Shown here piece after piece: positions 33,586 through 42,140 of a stretch of DNA of 64,000 nt. The DNA lies in the NCBI GenBank assembly GCA_947169115.1, contig CAMVOK010000002.1, forward strand, positions 102,222 through 166,221, in the 5' to 3' direction. How positions within the stretch are numbered: position 1 is the first letter of the stretch; each line of letters begins with the position of its first letter. The notes under the pieces are model-generated. The model ran no database searches and was not told where the DNA came from. It saw only the letters and a program-made list of their open reading frames with translations. The position numbers were made by a program, and so were the translations under genes. Origin of the DNA: an uncultured Prevotellaceae bacterium. Lineage in GTDB: Bacteria; Bacteroidota; Bacteroidia; Bacteroidales; Bacteroidaceae.

Positions 33586-35811
33586 ATGTCATCAACACTT
33601 CGTTTCCAAGTTGTAGGAGAAGCTTTCAAGAAGAAGCCTGTGAATGTCCCCAACCGTGAGGACCGTCCCAGTGAGTTCTTTGCCAAGTACGTATTCAACA
33701 GGCAGAAAATGCAGCAATACCTGCCAGAAGATGTGTACCAGCGCATGACTGATGTCATAGACCATGGCTGCAAACTCGACCTTCAGACTGCCGACTTGGT
33801 AGCTGAGGGCATGAAGCGATGGGCCATGGAACTTGGTGTGACACATTGTACGCACTGGTTCCAACCTTTGACCGAAGGAACTGCCGAGAAGCACGATGGG
33901 TTTGTAGAGCACGATGGAAAGGGAGGAATGATAGAGGAGTTCACAGGTAAGCAACTGGTACAACAGGAACCTGATGCCAGTTCGTTCCCTTCTGGTGGCA
34001 TACGCAGTACGTTTGAGGCTCGTGGCTATTCAGCCTGGGACCCTGCAAGTCCTGTGTTTGTGATGGGCGATACACTGCTCATCCCCACCATCTTCATTTC
34101 CTACACAGGTGAAGCCCTTGACTATAAGGCTCCGCTGAAGAAGGCTCTGCAAGCTGTTGACAAGGCTGCAACCGATGTAGCACGCTATTTCTATGGAGAT
34201 GTAACGAAGGTTATCTCAAACTTGGGATGGGAACAAGAGTATTTCCTTGTCGATGAAGACCTCTATGCCGCACGTCCTGACCTTCTGATGACGGGAAGAA
34301 CCCTTATGGGACACGATTCGGCTAAGAATCAGCAGATGGATGACCACTACTTTGGTTCTATTCCCCGTCGAGTGGCTGCCTTCATGAAAGACCTTGAGAT
34401 ACAGGCCCTCGAACTGGGTATTCCCTGCAAAACACGTCATAATGAGGTGGCTCCCAATCAGTTTGAACTGGCTCCCATCTTCGAGGAGACAAACCTTGCC
34501 GTGGACCACAATATGCTCTTGATGTCGTTGATGAAGAAGGTGGCACGTACCCACGGATTCCGCTGTCTGTTGCACGAAAAACCCTTCAAGGGGGTAAACG
34601 GAAGCGGAAAACACTGCAACTGGAGCCTTGCTACCGACACGGGTGTACTGCTGCATGCTCCTGGTAAGAACTTAATAGAAAATCTTCGTTTCATCACCTT
34701 CATTGTGGAGACGCTAATGGCGGTATATCGTCACAATGGCCTCTTGAAGGGAAGCATCATTTCTGCTACGAATGCCCATCGTCTGGGAGCTCATGAGGCA
34801 CCCCCTGCCATCATCAGTTCTTTCCTGGGCAAGCAACTTACAGACCTGCTTAATGCACTGGAACAGAGCAACGAGGGCTATCTTAGAGACCTAAAGGGGA
34901 AAAAGGCTCTGACGTTGGATATTCCTCAGATTCCCGAACTATTACTGGACAATACCGACCGTAACCGAACCAGTCCGTTTGCCTTCACTGGTAACCGTTT
35001 CGAGTTCCGTGCTGTAGGTTCTTCTGCCAACTGTGCGGCAGCCATGATAGTCTTGAATGCAGCTGTAGCAGAAGCCTTGGTTGACTTCAAGAAACGAGTG
35101 GATAGCAAGATTGCTGAAATTTCCGGTAATCCTGAATTCTCTACTGGCGAGCACAATCCAGTGTTCCATGCCATCATCGAGATCCTGCGCGATGACATAA
35201 AGACCTGTCAACCCATCCACTTCGAGGGTAACGGATATAGTGATGAGTGGAAAGAGGAAGCCAAGAGAAGAGGACTGGATGTGGAGACAAGTGCTCCATT
35301 GATGTTCCGTCAGTATCTCTCACCCACAAGCGTAGAGATGTTCCAAAAGACCAGTGTGATGACAGAGGCTGAACTGAAGGCCCGTACAGAGATAAAGTGG
35401 GAAACTTACACGAAGAAGATACAGATAGAGGCTCGTATCTTCGGCGACATGTGTCTGAACCACATCATTCCTGTGGCTACTCGCTACCAGAGTCAGCTGA
35501 TAGACAACGTACACAAACTGTTGGAGATTTTCCCCCGTGAGGAGGCTATGCAGATGAACCAAAACAATCTGACACTCATACGTCGTATCTCAGAACATAC
35601 GTCTTTCATCACGGAACATGTGACACAACTGATTAACGAACGCAGAAAAGCCAATCGCATAGCAGAAGTCTTCGAACGTGCCATTGCCTACCACGACAAT
35701 GTGGCACCACTCATCGAGGAAATTCGTTACCACGTTGACAAACTGGAACTTATCGTTGACGACGAACTATGGCCATTGCCTAAGTATAGGGAAATTCTGT
35801 TTATCAGGTGA
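33586..35811 (+). CDS. glnN: Glutamine synthetase type III
   Basis: 741 residues, the long GSIII form. Makes glutamine from glutamate, ammonia and ATP. The N-terminal GSIII region (RPSEFFAKYVFNRQKMQQYL) is followed by the catalytic domain with EQEYFLVDEDLY, KTRHNEVAPNQFELAPIFEE, the ATP site GVNGSGKHCNWSL and the late NRTSPFAFTGNRFEFRAVG. Dominant assimilatory enzyme in many Bacteroidales. Monocistronic. Confidence 0.96.
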   Translation: MSSTLRFQVVGEAFKKKPVNVPNREDRPSEFFAKYVFNRQKMQQYLPEDVYQRMTDVIDHGCKLDLQTADLVAEGMKRWAMELGVTHCTHWFQPLTEGTAEKHDGFVEHDGKGGMIEEFTGKQLVQQEPDASSFPSGGIRSTFEARGYSAWDPASPVFVMGDTLLIPTIFISYTGEALDYKAPLKKALQAVDKAATDVARYFYGDVTKVISNLGWEQEYFLVDEDLYAARPDLLMTGRTLMGHDSAKNQQMDDHYFGSIPRRVAAFMKDLEIQALELGIPCKTRHNEVAPNQFELAPIFEETNLAVDHNMLLMSLMKKVARTHGFRCLLHEKPFKGVNGSGKHCNWSLATDTGVLLHAPGKNLIENLRFITFIVETLMAVYRHNGLLKGSIISATNAHRLGAHEAPPAIISSFLGKQLTDLLNALEQSNEGYLRDLKGKKALTLDIPQIPELLLDNTDRNRTSPFAFTGNRFEFRAVGSSANCAAAMIVLNAAVAEALVDFKKRVDSKIAEISGNPEFSTGEHNPVFHAIIEILRDDIKTCQPIHFEGNGYSDEWKEEAKRRGLDVETSAPLMFRQYLSPTSVEMFQKTSVMTEAELKARTEIKWETYTKKIQIEARIFGDMCLNHIIPVATRYQSQLIDNVHKLLEIFPREEAMQMNQNNLTLIRRISEHTSFITEHVTQLINERRKANRIAEVFERAIAYHDNVAPLIEEIRYHVDKLELIVDDELWPLPKYREILFIR

Positions 35812-35819
35812 TTACTCAC

Positions 35820-35926
35820 CTCTAAACGATTAAACGAAAACGATAACCTTAACGGGAACGACTAAACCTCTAAATCCCTAAACTTCTAAATCCCTAAACC
35901 TCTAAACCTCTAAACTTCTAAACCTC
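35820..35926. repeat. Degenerate CCTCTAAA-type tandem words
   Basis: About eight runs of CCTCTAAA, CTTCTAAA or CCCTAAA between glnN and queE. Similar words occur at 44476-44503. No hairpin is seen. Confidence 0.6.
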
Positions 35927-36496
35927 CTATCTCACCCCAATAAGCTTATGGGTTTGTAGGCTCAGTCTCCATCGTGGATGCTGCAATACGTATTCCACGG
36001 TTTGGGTGAGAAGGCTTTCAGATTGTTTGCGGTCTGCTGTGTCGCAGGGTTGCAGACACCAGACTTGGGGATGGAAGGTTTCTTCGTAGATGGTCATAGA
36101 TTGACCCTGATACACCACTTTAAGTTCGTGGGGATGAGTGATGACGGTTTTTTCCAAAACCTTTGGGGAACAAGTAACCCAGTCTATTGATGGGGGTAGG
36201 GGATGCGTGCCATTGGTTTCTATCTGAACGTAGAAGCCAGCCTTATGCAGGGCATCCACCAGTTGCGGGAGTTCTGGTTGTAACGAGGGTTCTCCACCTG
36301 TGATTACGGCATGTCGGGGCTGGTAGGTCTGTGCTTGACGAACAATGTTCTCAACTGACATTTCCTGTCCCTCTTCATGCTTTGTGTCGCAGAACGAACA
36401 CTTGAGGTTGCAGCCGCTGGTACGTATGAACACGGCAGCAGTACCTGTAAAATAGCCTTCGCCTTGCACACTACAGAAAATCTCGTTGACCTTCAT
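35927..36496 (-). CDS. queE: 7-carboxy-7-deazaguanine synthase QueE
   Basis: 189 residues, a short radical SAM enzyme. Converts 6-carboxytetrahydropterin to 7-carboxy-7-deazaguanine. The cluster motif CNLKCSFC gives Cys29, Cys33 and Cys36; the N-terminal FCSVQGEGYFTGTA and VITGGEPSLQPEL are typical. Four bases after queD on the same strand. Confidence 0.95.
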   Translation of the reverse strand: MKVNEIFCSVQGEGYFTGTAAVFIRTSGCNLKCSFCDTKHEEGQEMSVENIVRQAQTYQPRHAVITGGEPSLQPELPQLVDALHKAGFYVQIETNGTHPLPPSIDWVTCSPKVLEKTVITHPHELKVVYQGQSMTIYEETFHPQVWCLQPCDTADRKQSESLLTQTVEYVLQHPRWRLSLQTHKLIGVR

Positions 36497-36500
36497 CGAG

Positions 36501-36833
36501 TCAGTCTTTTTCGTAGGATGCCTGATTGTTTTGGCTTTCTACCACGTCAACGCGGTATGCCTGTGGTATTTGTTCACAAATCCATCGGGCTATGTTCTCC
36601 GCTGTAGGGTTGAAAGGGAGTATATCGTTGAGGTTGGTATGGTCGAGACGGTCACGAATGAGTTGCTTGACCTTTGTGAAGTCAACCACCATGCCATTCT
36701 CGTCAAGTTCTTTGGATTTGCAATGTATGGTCACAATCCAATTGTGCCCGTGCAGACTTTCGCACTTGCTTTCGTATGATAGTTTAAGTCGGTGACTTGC
36801 AGAGAATTCTAATATTTTCTTTATGTAATACAT
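36501..36833 (-). CDS. queD: 6-carboxytetrahydropterin synthase QueD
   Basis: 110 residues. Makes 6-carboxytetrahydropterin from dihydroneopterin triphosphate. Zinc ligands His14, His28 and His30 and catalytic Cys24 lie in FSASHRL and CESLHGHNW; LDHTNLND is the conserved later motif. First gene of queD-queE. Confidence 0.95.
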   Translation of the reverse strand: MYYIKKILEFSASHRLKLSYESKCESLHGHNWIVTIHCKSKELDENGMVVDFTKVKQLIRDRLDHTNLNDILPFNPTAENIARWICEQIPQAYRVDVVESQNNQASYEKD

Positions 36834-36910
36834 CTAATTAATGTCAAATGTATAATGTCAAATGGTAAATGGCTAAATGGTAAATGGTTAAATGGTAAAT
36901 GGTTCAATTT
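36834..36910. repeat. Word repeat (AAATGGTAAATGGCTAAATG type)
   Basis: Same degenerate words as at 9501-9594, here between the TIR-like gene and queD. Confidence 0.55.
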
Positions 36911-37438
36911 TTAAAAAATCGTAGTTGAGTTCCAGGGATAGAACTGGTCGCTGACAGAGAAAGTATTGAGGGCACGTTCCAGTTTGTCGCGTGTCAGGGG
37001 GATGTGTGCCATACGTGCAGAGTCCAGACCAATGTACTTGCGGGGCTTGTTGGGCAACCATGTCCAGAACTTCTGTATGCTCTCATCGTTGAGTTCCGTC
37101 AAACCAGCATACGCAATGATAACAGGTAGGTGGAAACGGTTGACACAACGGGAAATTTGCCAGTTGAGGATATGGCTTTCGGTGTTCAGTACAGGACTGG
37201 CAACGACCAAGAGATTATCGGCTTGTTCCATCAGCTTCAGGAAACGGCTCTTGGTGGTGGTTTCCAGTAGGTCATCGTGCTGCGACGAGAATTCTATCTC
37301 TTGCATGTTCACAAAGTTAAAACGGGTGGGGTAGCGACGTTCCCATTCTGCCAACTGTCTGAATGTGTGCAGGTTGCTATTTACGACATCCTGTACGGCA
37401 TCGGCATCAAAAGCGATGTAGGTTGCTCTTGGTTTCAT
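36911..37438 (-). CDS. TIR-like domain protein (DUF1863/ThsB-like), tentative
   Basis: 175 residues, the size of one flavodoxin-like domain. PRATYIAFDADAVQDV is a first strand and loop; LMEQADNLLVVASPVLNTES, then HILNWQISRCVNRFHLPVII, match the D strand, the helix and the E strand of TIR-like proteins. In NAD-cleaving TIRs the helix usually carries WxE; here it reads W-Q, so the catalytic Glu may be missing. The C-terminus (RMAHIPLTRDKLERALNTF) is well conserved in relatives as I recall. Start at 37438 is forced by the -7 box at 37460-37467. No ThsA-like effector is nearby. Confidence 0.5.
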   Translation of the reverse strand: MKPRATYIAFDADAVQDVVNSNLHTFRQLAEWERRYPTRFNFVNMQEIEFSSQHDDLLETTTKSRFLKLMEQADNLLVVASPVLNTESHILNWQISRCVNRFHLPVIIAYAGLTELNDESIQKFWTWLPNKPRKYIGLDSARMAHIPLTRDKLERALNTFSVSDQFYPWNSTTIF

Positions 37439-37532
37439 ATTTCTACGTGTTATTTCCCACAAAGATACGACAATAAGTTGAAAATGAAAAGTGAAAAGTA
37501 AAGAATTAGACGAGAATAAAAGAAATTATTCG

Positions 37533-37540
37533 TAACTTTG
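37533..37540 (+). promoter_or_regulatory. -7 promoter box for the GH92 gene
   Basis: TAACTTTG, 27 bases before ATG 37568. Confidence 0.65.
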
Positions 37541-37567
37541 TAATCGTCATTATTAAATCAGTCAGTC

Positions 37568-39703
37568 ATGAAACGTTTTATTTCCTTAGTAACGCTTATT
37601 CTTCACTCATCTTTCTTTGTTCTTCACGCTCAGGTCAATCCCCTTATTGGCAGTGGCGACCATGGTCATGTGTTCGTTGGTGCCAATGTTCCACAGGGTA
37701 TGGTGAATGTGGGACCTACGCAGTTGGAAACGGGTTGGGACTGGTGTTCGGGGTATCACTACGATGGACGTCAGATTGTGGGGTTCTCACAGATGCATCT
37801 TTCAGGTACAGGCTGTAGCGACCTCGGAGACATTGCTCTTATGCCTACCCTTCAGGAGGTGGAACTTACCCGGGAGGGACTGGCCACGACATTCAGTCAT
37901 GAACGAGAGCACGTGGAACCTGGGTATTATGGCGTGATATTAGACCGTGGTAACATCCGTTGTGAAATGACAGCGACCCGACGGGTTGCCCTGCATAAAT
38001 ATACATTTGGACGTGGCTCTAACAATGCCCGCATTGTGATTGACCTTGAGAATGGGGTAGGTGACCGCAGAGTTCTTTCGCGCATCTATCAGATTGACGA
38101 ACATACACTGGGCGGTTTCCGCATCAGTCATGGATGGGCCAATCGTCAGCAGTTGTATTTCCTCATACAGTTCTCGAAGCCCATACATTATTGGTTGTCG
38201 GGAGGCATGGAAGACAGTATGCCACAGGCCACGTTCGAGGTTGGTCCGGGAGAGGATGTCATGGTGAAGGTGGCATTGTCGCCCGTAAGCGAGATGAATG
38301 CCCTGCAGAACATGGTGACAGAGATGCCCTTTTGGGACTTCGAGAAGGTGAGGGCAGATGCTCGTGAGGAATGGGACAGGGAACTAGGTAGAATCAAGGC
38401 CACGTTCCGTACAGAGCGTGAGCGAACCATCTTCTATACCGCACTTTACCATTTCCTGTATGCTCCAGTGGTTTGGAACGACTGCAATGGCGACTATATG
38501 GGAAGTGACGGACGTGTGAAACACGGAGCCAAGTTCCAGAACTATACAACCTGGAGTCTTTGGGACACCTATCGTACGGCACACCCTCTGGCCACGCTCA
38601 TCATGAGAGACAAACTTTCAGACTATGCCCAGTCCATGATGGCCATCTATCGCGAACAGGGAGAGTTGCCAGTTTGGCATTTGATGTCCAACGAGACGTA
38701 CTGCATGGTGGGATGTCCTGCTGTTCCTGTGTTGGCAGACATGGTACTGAAGGGAGTGAAAGGCATAGACGCAAAAGAAGCCTTCAAGGCCATGAAGGAA
38801 AGCCTGATGAAGGACAATCGTTCGCTGAACCGCATGAAGCAGTATGGATGGGTGACTTGGGACACTGGTGACCGCGAAGCTGTGGCAAAGAGTCTGGAGT
38901 ATTATCTGGCCGATTGGAGTGCGGCTCAGGTAGCAGGTTTGGTAGGAGAAAAGGACGACAGCGTGTATTTCTACCGTCGCAGCATGAACTACAAGCGCAT
39001 GTTCGACCGCGAGAAACTTTGCATGAGAGCCTTGAGTACGAAAGGGGAATTCCGCGACGAACCCAACTTTAATCCCTGTCATCAGACTCATGACTACACG
39101 GAAGGCAATCCTTGGCAATATACCTGGTTGGTGCCGCACGATGTTCGCGGCCTTGTCTCCTGCTTCCCTTCGGAGAAAGCCTTCATAAACCGCTTAGACA
39201 GTTTGTTCCTTGCTGACAGCAACGACCTTGGCAAGGATGCAAACCCCGACATTTCGGGACTCATTGGCCAGTATGCTCATGGAAACGAGCCCAGTCACCA
39301 CGTTCTCTATCTCTATAATTATGTGAATCAGCCTTGGAAGACGGCAGAGCGTGTGCGTCAGGTAATGCGTGAACTCTACACCGACCAACCAGCAGGACTA
39401 TGTGGAAACGAGGATGTCGGTCAGATGTCGGCTTGGTACATCATGTCTGCTTTGGGACTCTATCAGGTAGAACCCTGCGGTGGCATCTACCAGTTGGGTA
39501 GTCCTATTGTGGAGGAAGCCGTGCTACGCATCGATGACAAGACCAACTTCACCATCCGCACGCATAACAACTCCGACAAGAACATCTACGTCAAGGAGGT
39601 TCGTCTCAATGGCAAACCTTATCCCTATACCTATATCCATCACAAGGATATCGTCAGTGGAGGAACCCTCGATTTCTATATGACTGATAAGGTGAAAAGG
39701 TAA
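37568..39703 (+). CDS. GH92 family alpha-mannosidase, secreted
   Basis: 711 residues. Signal peptide MKRFISLVTLILHSSFFVLH. The N-terminal VNPLIGSGDHGHVFVGANVP and FSQMHLSGTGCSDLGDI and the C-terminal GNEDVGQMSAWYIMSALGLY are GH92 hallmarks; the last holds the catalytic and calcium-binding acids. GH92 enzymes are calcium-dependent exo-acting alpha-mannosidases (often alpha-1,2) on N-glycan or yeast-type mannan. It is not flanked by susC/susD genes, so it is an orphan outside a full utilisation locus. Confidence 0.93.
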   Translation: MKRFISLVTLILHSSFFVLHAQVNPLIGSGDHGHVFVGANVPQGMVNVGPTQLETGWDWCSGYHYDGRQIVGFSQMHLSGTGCSDLGDIALMPTLQEVELTREGLATTFSHEREHVEPGYYGVILDRGNIRCEMTATRRVALHKYTFGRGSNNARIVIDLENGVGDRRVLSRIYQIDEHTLGGFRISHGWANRQQLYFLIQFSKPIHYWLSGGMEDSMPQATFEVGPGEDVMVKVALSPVSEMNALQNMVTEMPFWDFEKVRADAREEWDRELGRIKATFRTERERTIFYTALYHFLYAPVVWNDCNGDYMGSDGRVKHGAKFQNYTTWSLWDTYRTAHPLATLIMRDKLSDYAQSMMAIYREQGELPVWHLMSNETYCMVGCPAVPVLADMVLKGVKGIDAKEAFKAMKESLMKDNRSLNRMKQYGWVTWDTGDREAVAKSLEYYLADWSAAQVAGLVGEKDDSVYFYRRSMNYKRMFDREKLCMRALSTKGEFRDEPNFNPCHQTHDYTEGNPWQYTWLVPHDVRGLVSCFPSEKAFINRLDSLFLADSNDLGKDANPDISGLIGQYAHGNEPSHHVLYLYNYVNQPWKTAERVRQVMRELYTDQPAGLCGNEDVGQMSAWYIMSALGLYQVEPCGGIYQLGSPIVEEAVLRIDDKTNFTIRTHNNSDKNIYVKEVRLNGKPYPYTYIHHKDIVSGGTLDFYMTDKVKR

Positions 39704-39760
39704 AAGGTTTCTTTCCCTGAAAAACGTTGTTCTTGATTCAACTCTTTTCAGGGTAAAACA

Positions 39761-39982
39761 TTACCTGTTGTAAGGAGTACGAAAATGGGAACCACGAAGT
39801 TCTTTCATTCGTTTCTCGTCAAACTGACCACTCTCCCAAAGTGCATCCATCTCGTTGTCAACTTGTTTAGCGTAAAATGCTGCAAGTTGAGCCCTAAGTT
39901 TATCCAACCCTAAATCTGACTTAATATGTGACACGAGGTTGAACACGTGCACTTGGGCCGGACTAAAGGTGATTGCTTCCAT
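39761..39982 (-). CDS. Small protein, 73 residues, possible antitoxin-like
   Basis: MEAITFSPAQVHVFNLVSHI, a central helix LDKLRAQLAAFYAKQVDNEMDAL, then RGSHFRTPYNR. This pattern (xFxPAQxHxLxL start, MDALWESG, RTPY end) is frequent in Bacteroidales, and I recall it preceding PIN-domain toxin genes. No toxin gene follows here, so it would be an orphan. Related in layout to 27836-28126. Confidence 0.65.
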   Translation of the reverse strand: MEAITFSPAQVHVFNLVSHIKSDLGLDKLRAQLAAFYAKQVDNEMDALWESGQFDEKRMKELRGSHFRTPYNR

Positions 39983-40400
39983 ATCTCTATTTTTATGTCT
40001 CTTTATTACAAAGCAAATCTCTATAAACGAATAACACCTGCAAATATAAGGATTTTTTTTGATAGTACGTAATGATGGGAGGAAGATTTTGTTGCAGTGT
40101 TGCAGTCAACCTCGTCTGCTTACGCCAATAAGGCGCAGAACTTGTGCTGACAAGACGGACAGCCTATCAACTTTAAAGCAAGGAATCTAAATCACTTTTC
40201 ACCCTTAATCCTTAATCCAGAATCCTTAATCCTTCTTGCTTCTCTTCGCTCCGCAAGCGTAGTCCCTTCGGGTCGTCCGATTACACCTTTCTTGCACGGC
40301 AAGAACACACCGACAGAGGGAGTAACAGCGTTAGCCCGTATGGAATGATGATGCGTGTCCGATATGGGGAACGCCTCATGTTTGCACCGCAGTTGATAAT

Positions 40401-40515
40401 TGTTCGGGCAATCAACATATATCGATTGCTGCAATCAAAAGGTGTTGGTTGTAGCAATCAAAGATAATTGATTGTCCCAATCAAAGTAAGTTGGTTGCAC
40501 AACCAATCTAATGAG
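40401..40515. repeat. Iteron-like array: dyad repeat with exact 23-bp period
   Basis: Units start at 40424 (GATTGCTGCAATC), 40447 (GGTTGTAGCAATC), 40470 (GATTGTCCCAATC) and 40493 (GGTTGCACAACC), each 23 bases from the last; a weaker unit begins at 40401. Consensus is RRTTG, three bases, CAAYC, then AAAG and variable sequence ending TT. Other copies: 11472-11517 and 42081-42126. Confidence 0.75.
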
Positions 40516-40596
40516 TTCTATTCAAATGGTTAACCTCCTCGTGAGTTTTGTTGTGTTAAACCTCCCATTCTGTACGGCTCATTTCGCAGTTTTTTC

Positions 40597-40802
40597 GTAA
40601 CTTTTGCTTTGCCGAAATTATTTGGTATTTCTCTTGACTTTTCGTAACTTTAAACTATGTTTTTAGTTACTCCCGCTCGAAAATGCTCAAACGTGTTTGG
40701 CATTTTGCTCGCTTAATCGTAACTTTGGATAAGTTACTCCGTCTCGGCATAAAAAACAAACGTATTTGTTTTGTTCTACCCTCGACTTTCCGTAACTTTG
40801 CA
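40597..40802 (+). promoter_or_regulatory. Repeated promoter cassette upstream of the rhodanese gene
   Basis: GTAACTTT boxes occur at 40598, 40645, 40720 and 40793; the last two are full TAACTTTG boxes with TTTG elements about 20 bases upstream. The last is 37 bases before the next gene. The stretch 40637-40802 is about 95% identical, in inverse orientation, to 55141-55340 upstream of the TamB-like gene. Confidence 0.7.
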
Positions 40803-40836
40803 TAAGAATGTTTAGTAAAATCAATATAACCGACAG

Positions 40837-41697
40837 ATGAATTACAAAATGATACTTGTAACTATCCTCGTACTGGCCGCAGTGGCTGCATGGGCAGTGA
40901 GCACTCACAGGAAACAGAATTTTAAGACTGTTTCAGTAGCAGAATTCGCAGAAATAATCAAGGACACTGCCGCCGTATTGTTGCTGGACGTGCGCTCGGC
41001 AGATGAATATTCGCAAGGACATATTGCCGGTGCCCTTCAAATTGATTACCATTCCGCTCACTTTATGGATTGTGCTACCACCAAATTGTCGAAGGAGCGT
41101 CCTGTCGCTATTTATTGCCGCAGTGGACGACGAAGCGCCGCTGCTGCTGAGAAGCTCGCCAAAGAAGGTTACACACTCATCAACCTTGAAGGAGGCATCC
41201 TGGCCTGGCAGTCCAACGGTCTCGCCGTGGAAAGCAATCAAACGCAGTCGAGCAATCTCAAGACAGAGATAGAAAAGCGAGTGAAAGATATCTATGATGA
41301 GATTTTCTCGTGGTATCTCGCTCACATGGATGATCTATCGAACAAAAACTTTAATCGTCCTGAAGTGTTTTCCAAGAACTATTGGCAAATTTTCTCTGCC
41401 GTGCAACGCAAAGACACGGAAAGCGATGAACTTGGTTTCTTTGACTACGACCACTGGATTCAGGCACAGGATTGGGACACAGATCTTGCCATGCAAATAG
41501 ATTCCGTTGAGGTGAAAGATGACTACCATGCATTGGTACACTCTCATATCACCAACTGTGGCAACCAGTCGCCATTACTCATTGCCATGGTACTTGAAAA
41601 CGGGACTTGGCTCATTGATGATTTCATCACGCCTGACCATGCCAACCGCTCAGAGAAATCTGAAATGAAGCTATATCTCAAACAAGATAAACAATAG
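40837..41697 (+). CDS. Rhodanese-domain protein with N-terminal membrane anchor
   Basis: 286 residues. Residues 5-20 (MILVTILVLAAVAAWAV) form a signal anchor or signal peptide. A single rhodanese domain follows, with LLLDVRSADEYSQGHIAGA and active Cys94 in YCRSGRRSA, so sulfurtransferase or redox-sensing activity outside the cytoplasm is plausible. After residue 135 a second domain (IYDEIFSWYLAHMD to NGTWLIDDF) resembles DUF3828-type periplasmic modules. The fusion is unusual. Probably an operon with the lipoprotein 14 bases downstream. Confidence 0.8.
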   Translation: MNYKMILVTILVLAAVAAWAVSTHRKQNFKTVSVAEFAEIIKDTAAVLLLDVRSADEYSQGHIAGALQIDYHSAHFMDCATTKLSKERPVAIYCRSGRRSAAAAEKLAKEGYTLINLEGGILAWQSNGLAVESNQTQSSNLKTEIEKRVKDIYDEIFSWYLAHMDDLSNKNFNRPEVFSKNYWQIFSAVQRKDTESDELGFFDYDHWIQAQDWDTDLAMQIDSVEVKDDYHALVHSHITNCGNQSPLLIAMVLENGTWLIDDFITPDHANRSEKSEMKLYLKQDKQ

Positions 41698-41711
41698 AAA
41701 CTTCACCATAC

Positions 41712-42062
41712 ATGAAATACAGAATCATTCTTACATTAACCTTTGCCGCCCTGTTGTGCGGCTCATGCCACCACGGCAATACGGACATTACGCAGGAAAT
41801 GGCTCTCGAAGGTGTCCGCAACTACTGCCACCAGGAATATGACTGGAACATCGCCAAGGAGAATCCTGACATAATGTACGTCAAGACGGGCGAAGAGACG
41901 GAAAAGGAATACGAGATTATTTTCCGCAGTTATACGGGTGCCTTTGTGTATTTCTATATCGATAAGAAGACAGGGCAAAACAGAATGGTGGAAACCGTAC
42001 CCTCACTGAATATCAAAGAGGAAAAGGGAACCATAGACCTGCATAATTATTTGGAGAAATAG
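41712..42062 (+). CDS. Small lipoprotein, unknown function
   Basis: 116 residues. MKYRIILTLTFAALLCGSC is a lipoprotein signal with the lipidated Cys at residue 19, followed by a short HHGN linker. The rest is a small alpha/beta domain (YEIIFRSYTGAFVYFYIDKK). Not recognised beyond that. It follows the rhodanese gene by 14 bases. Confidence 0.75.
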   Translation: MKYRIILTLTFAALLCGSCHHGNTDITQEMALEGVRNYCHQEYDWNIAKENPDIMYVKTGEETEKEYEIIFRSYTGAFVYFYIDKKTGQNRMVETVPSLNIKEEKGTIDLHNYLEK

Positions 42063-42080
42063 TAAATAGTAATGTAAAAT

Positions 42081-42126
42081 GATTGCAGCAACCAACGAGT
42101 GTTGATTGCTGCAACCGATGAGTTAT
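42081..42126. repeat. Two units of the 23-bp-period dyad repeat
   Basis: GATTGCAGCAACC at 42081 and GATTGCTGCAACC at 42104, 23 bases apart, between the lipoprotein and TPR genes. Confidence 0.65.
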
Positions 42127-42140
42127 TTAACGTTTGTGTG

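Larger units (their letters stand above)
39983..40836. other. 854-base gene-free stretch with two repeat arrays
   Basis: Contains a 23-bp-period dyad array (40401-40515) and a promoter-bearing repeat (40597-40802), described separately. Between 40192 and 40434 an 80-codon minus-strand frame exists; it reads through ACACCGACAGAGGGAGTAAC-type sequence that looks like a non-coding repeat, and I do not call it a gene. Confidence 0.5.

Noticed and set aside
36377..36779. Plus-strand frames across queE/queD
   Set aside because: Antisense shadows of two genes whose active-site residues are all present.
40192..40434. 80-residue minus-strand gene
   Set aside because: No promoter, no known family, and the DNA looks like a non-coding repeat with words such as GAGGGAGTAACAG; the frame is probably chance.
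40401..40515. Short CRISPR array
   Set aside because: The repeating part is a 13-base dyad with 10-base gaps; CRISPR repeats and spacers are each over 20 bases, and no cas gene is present.
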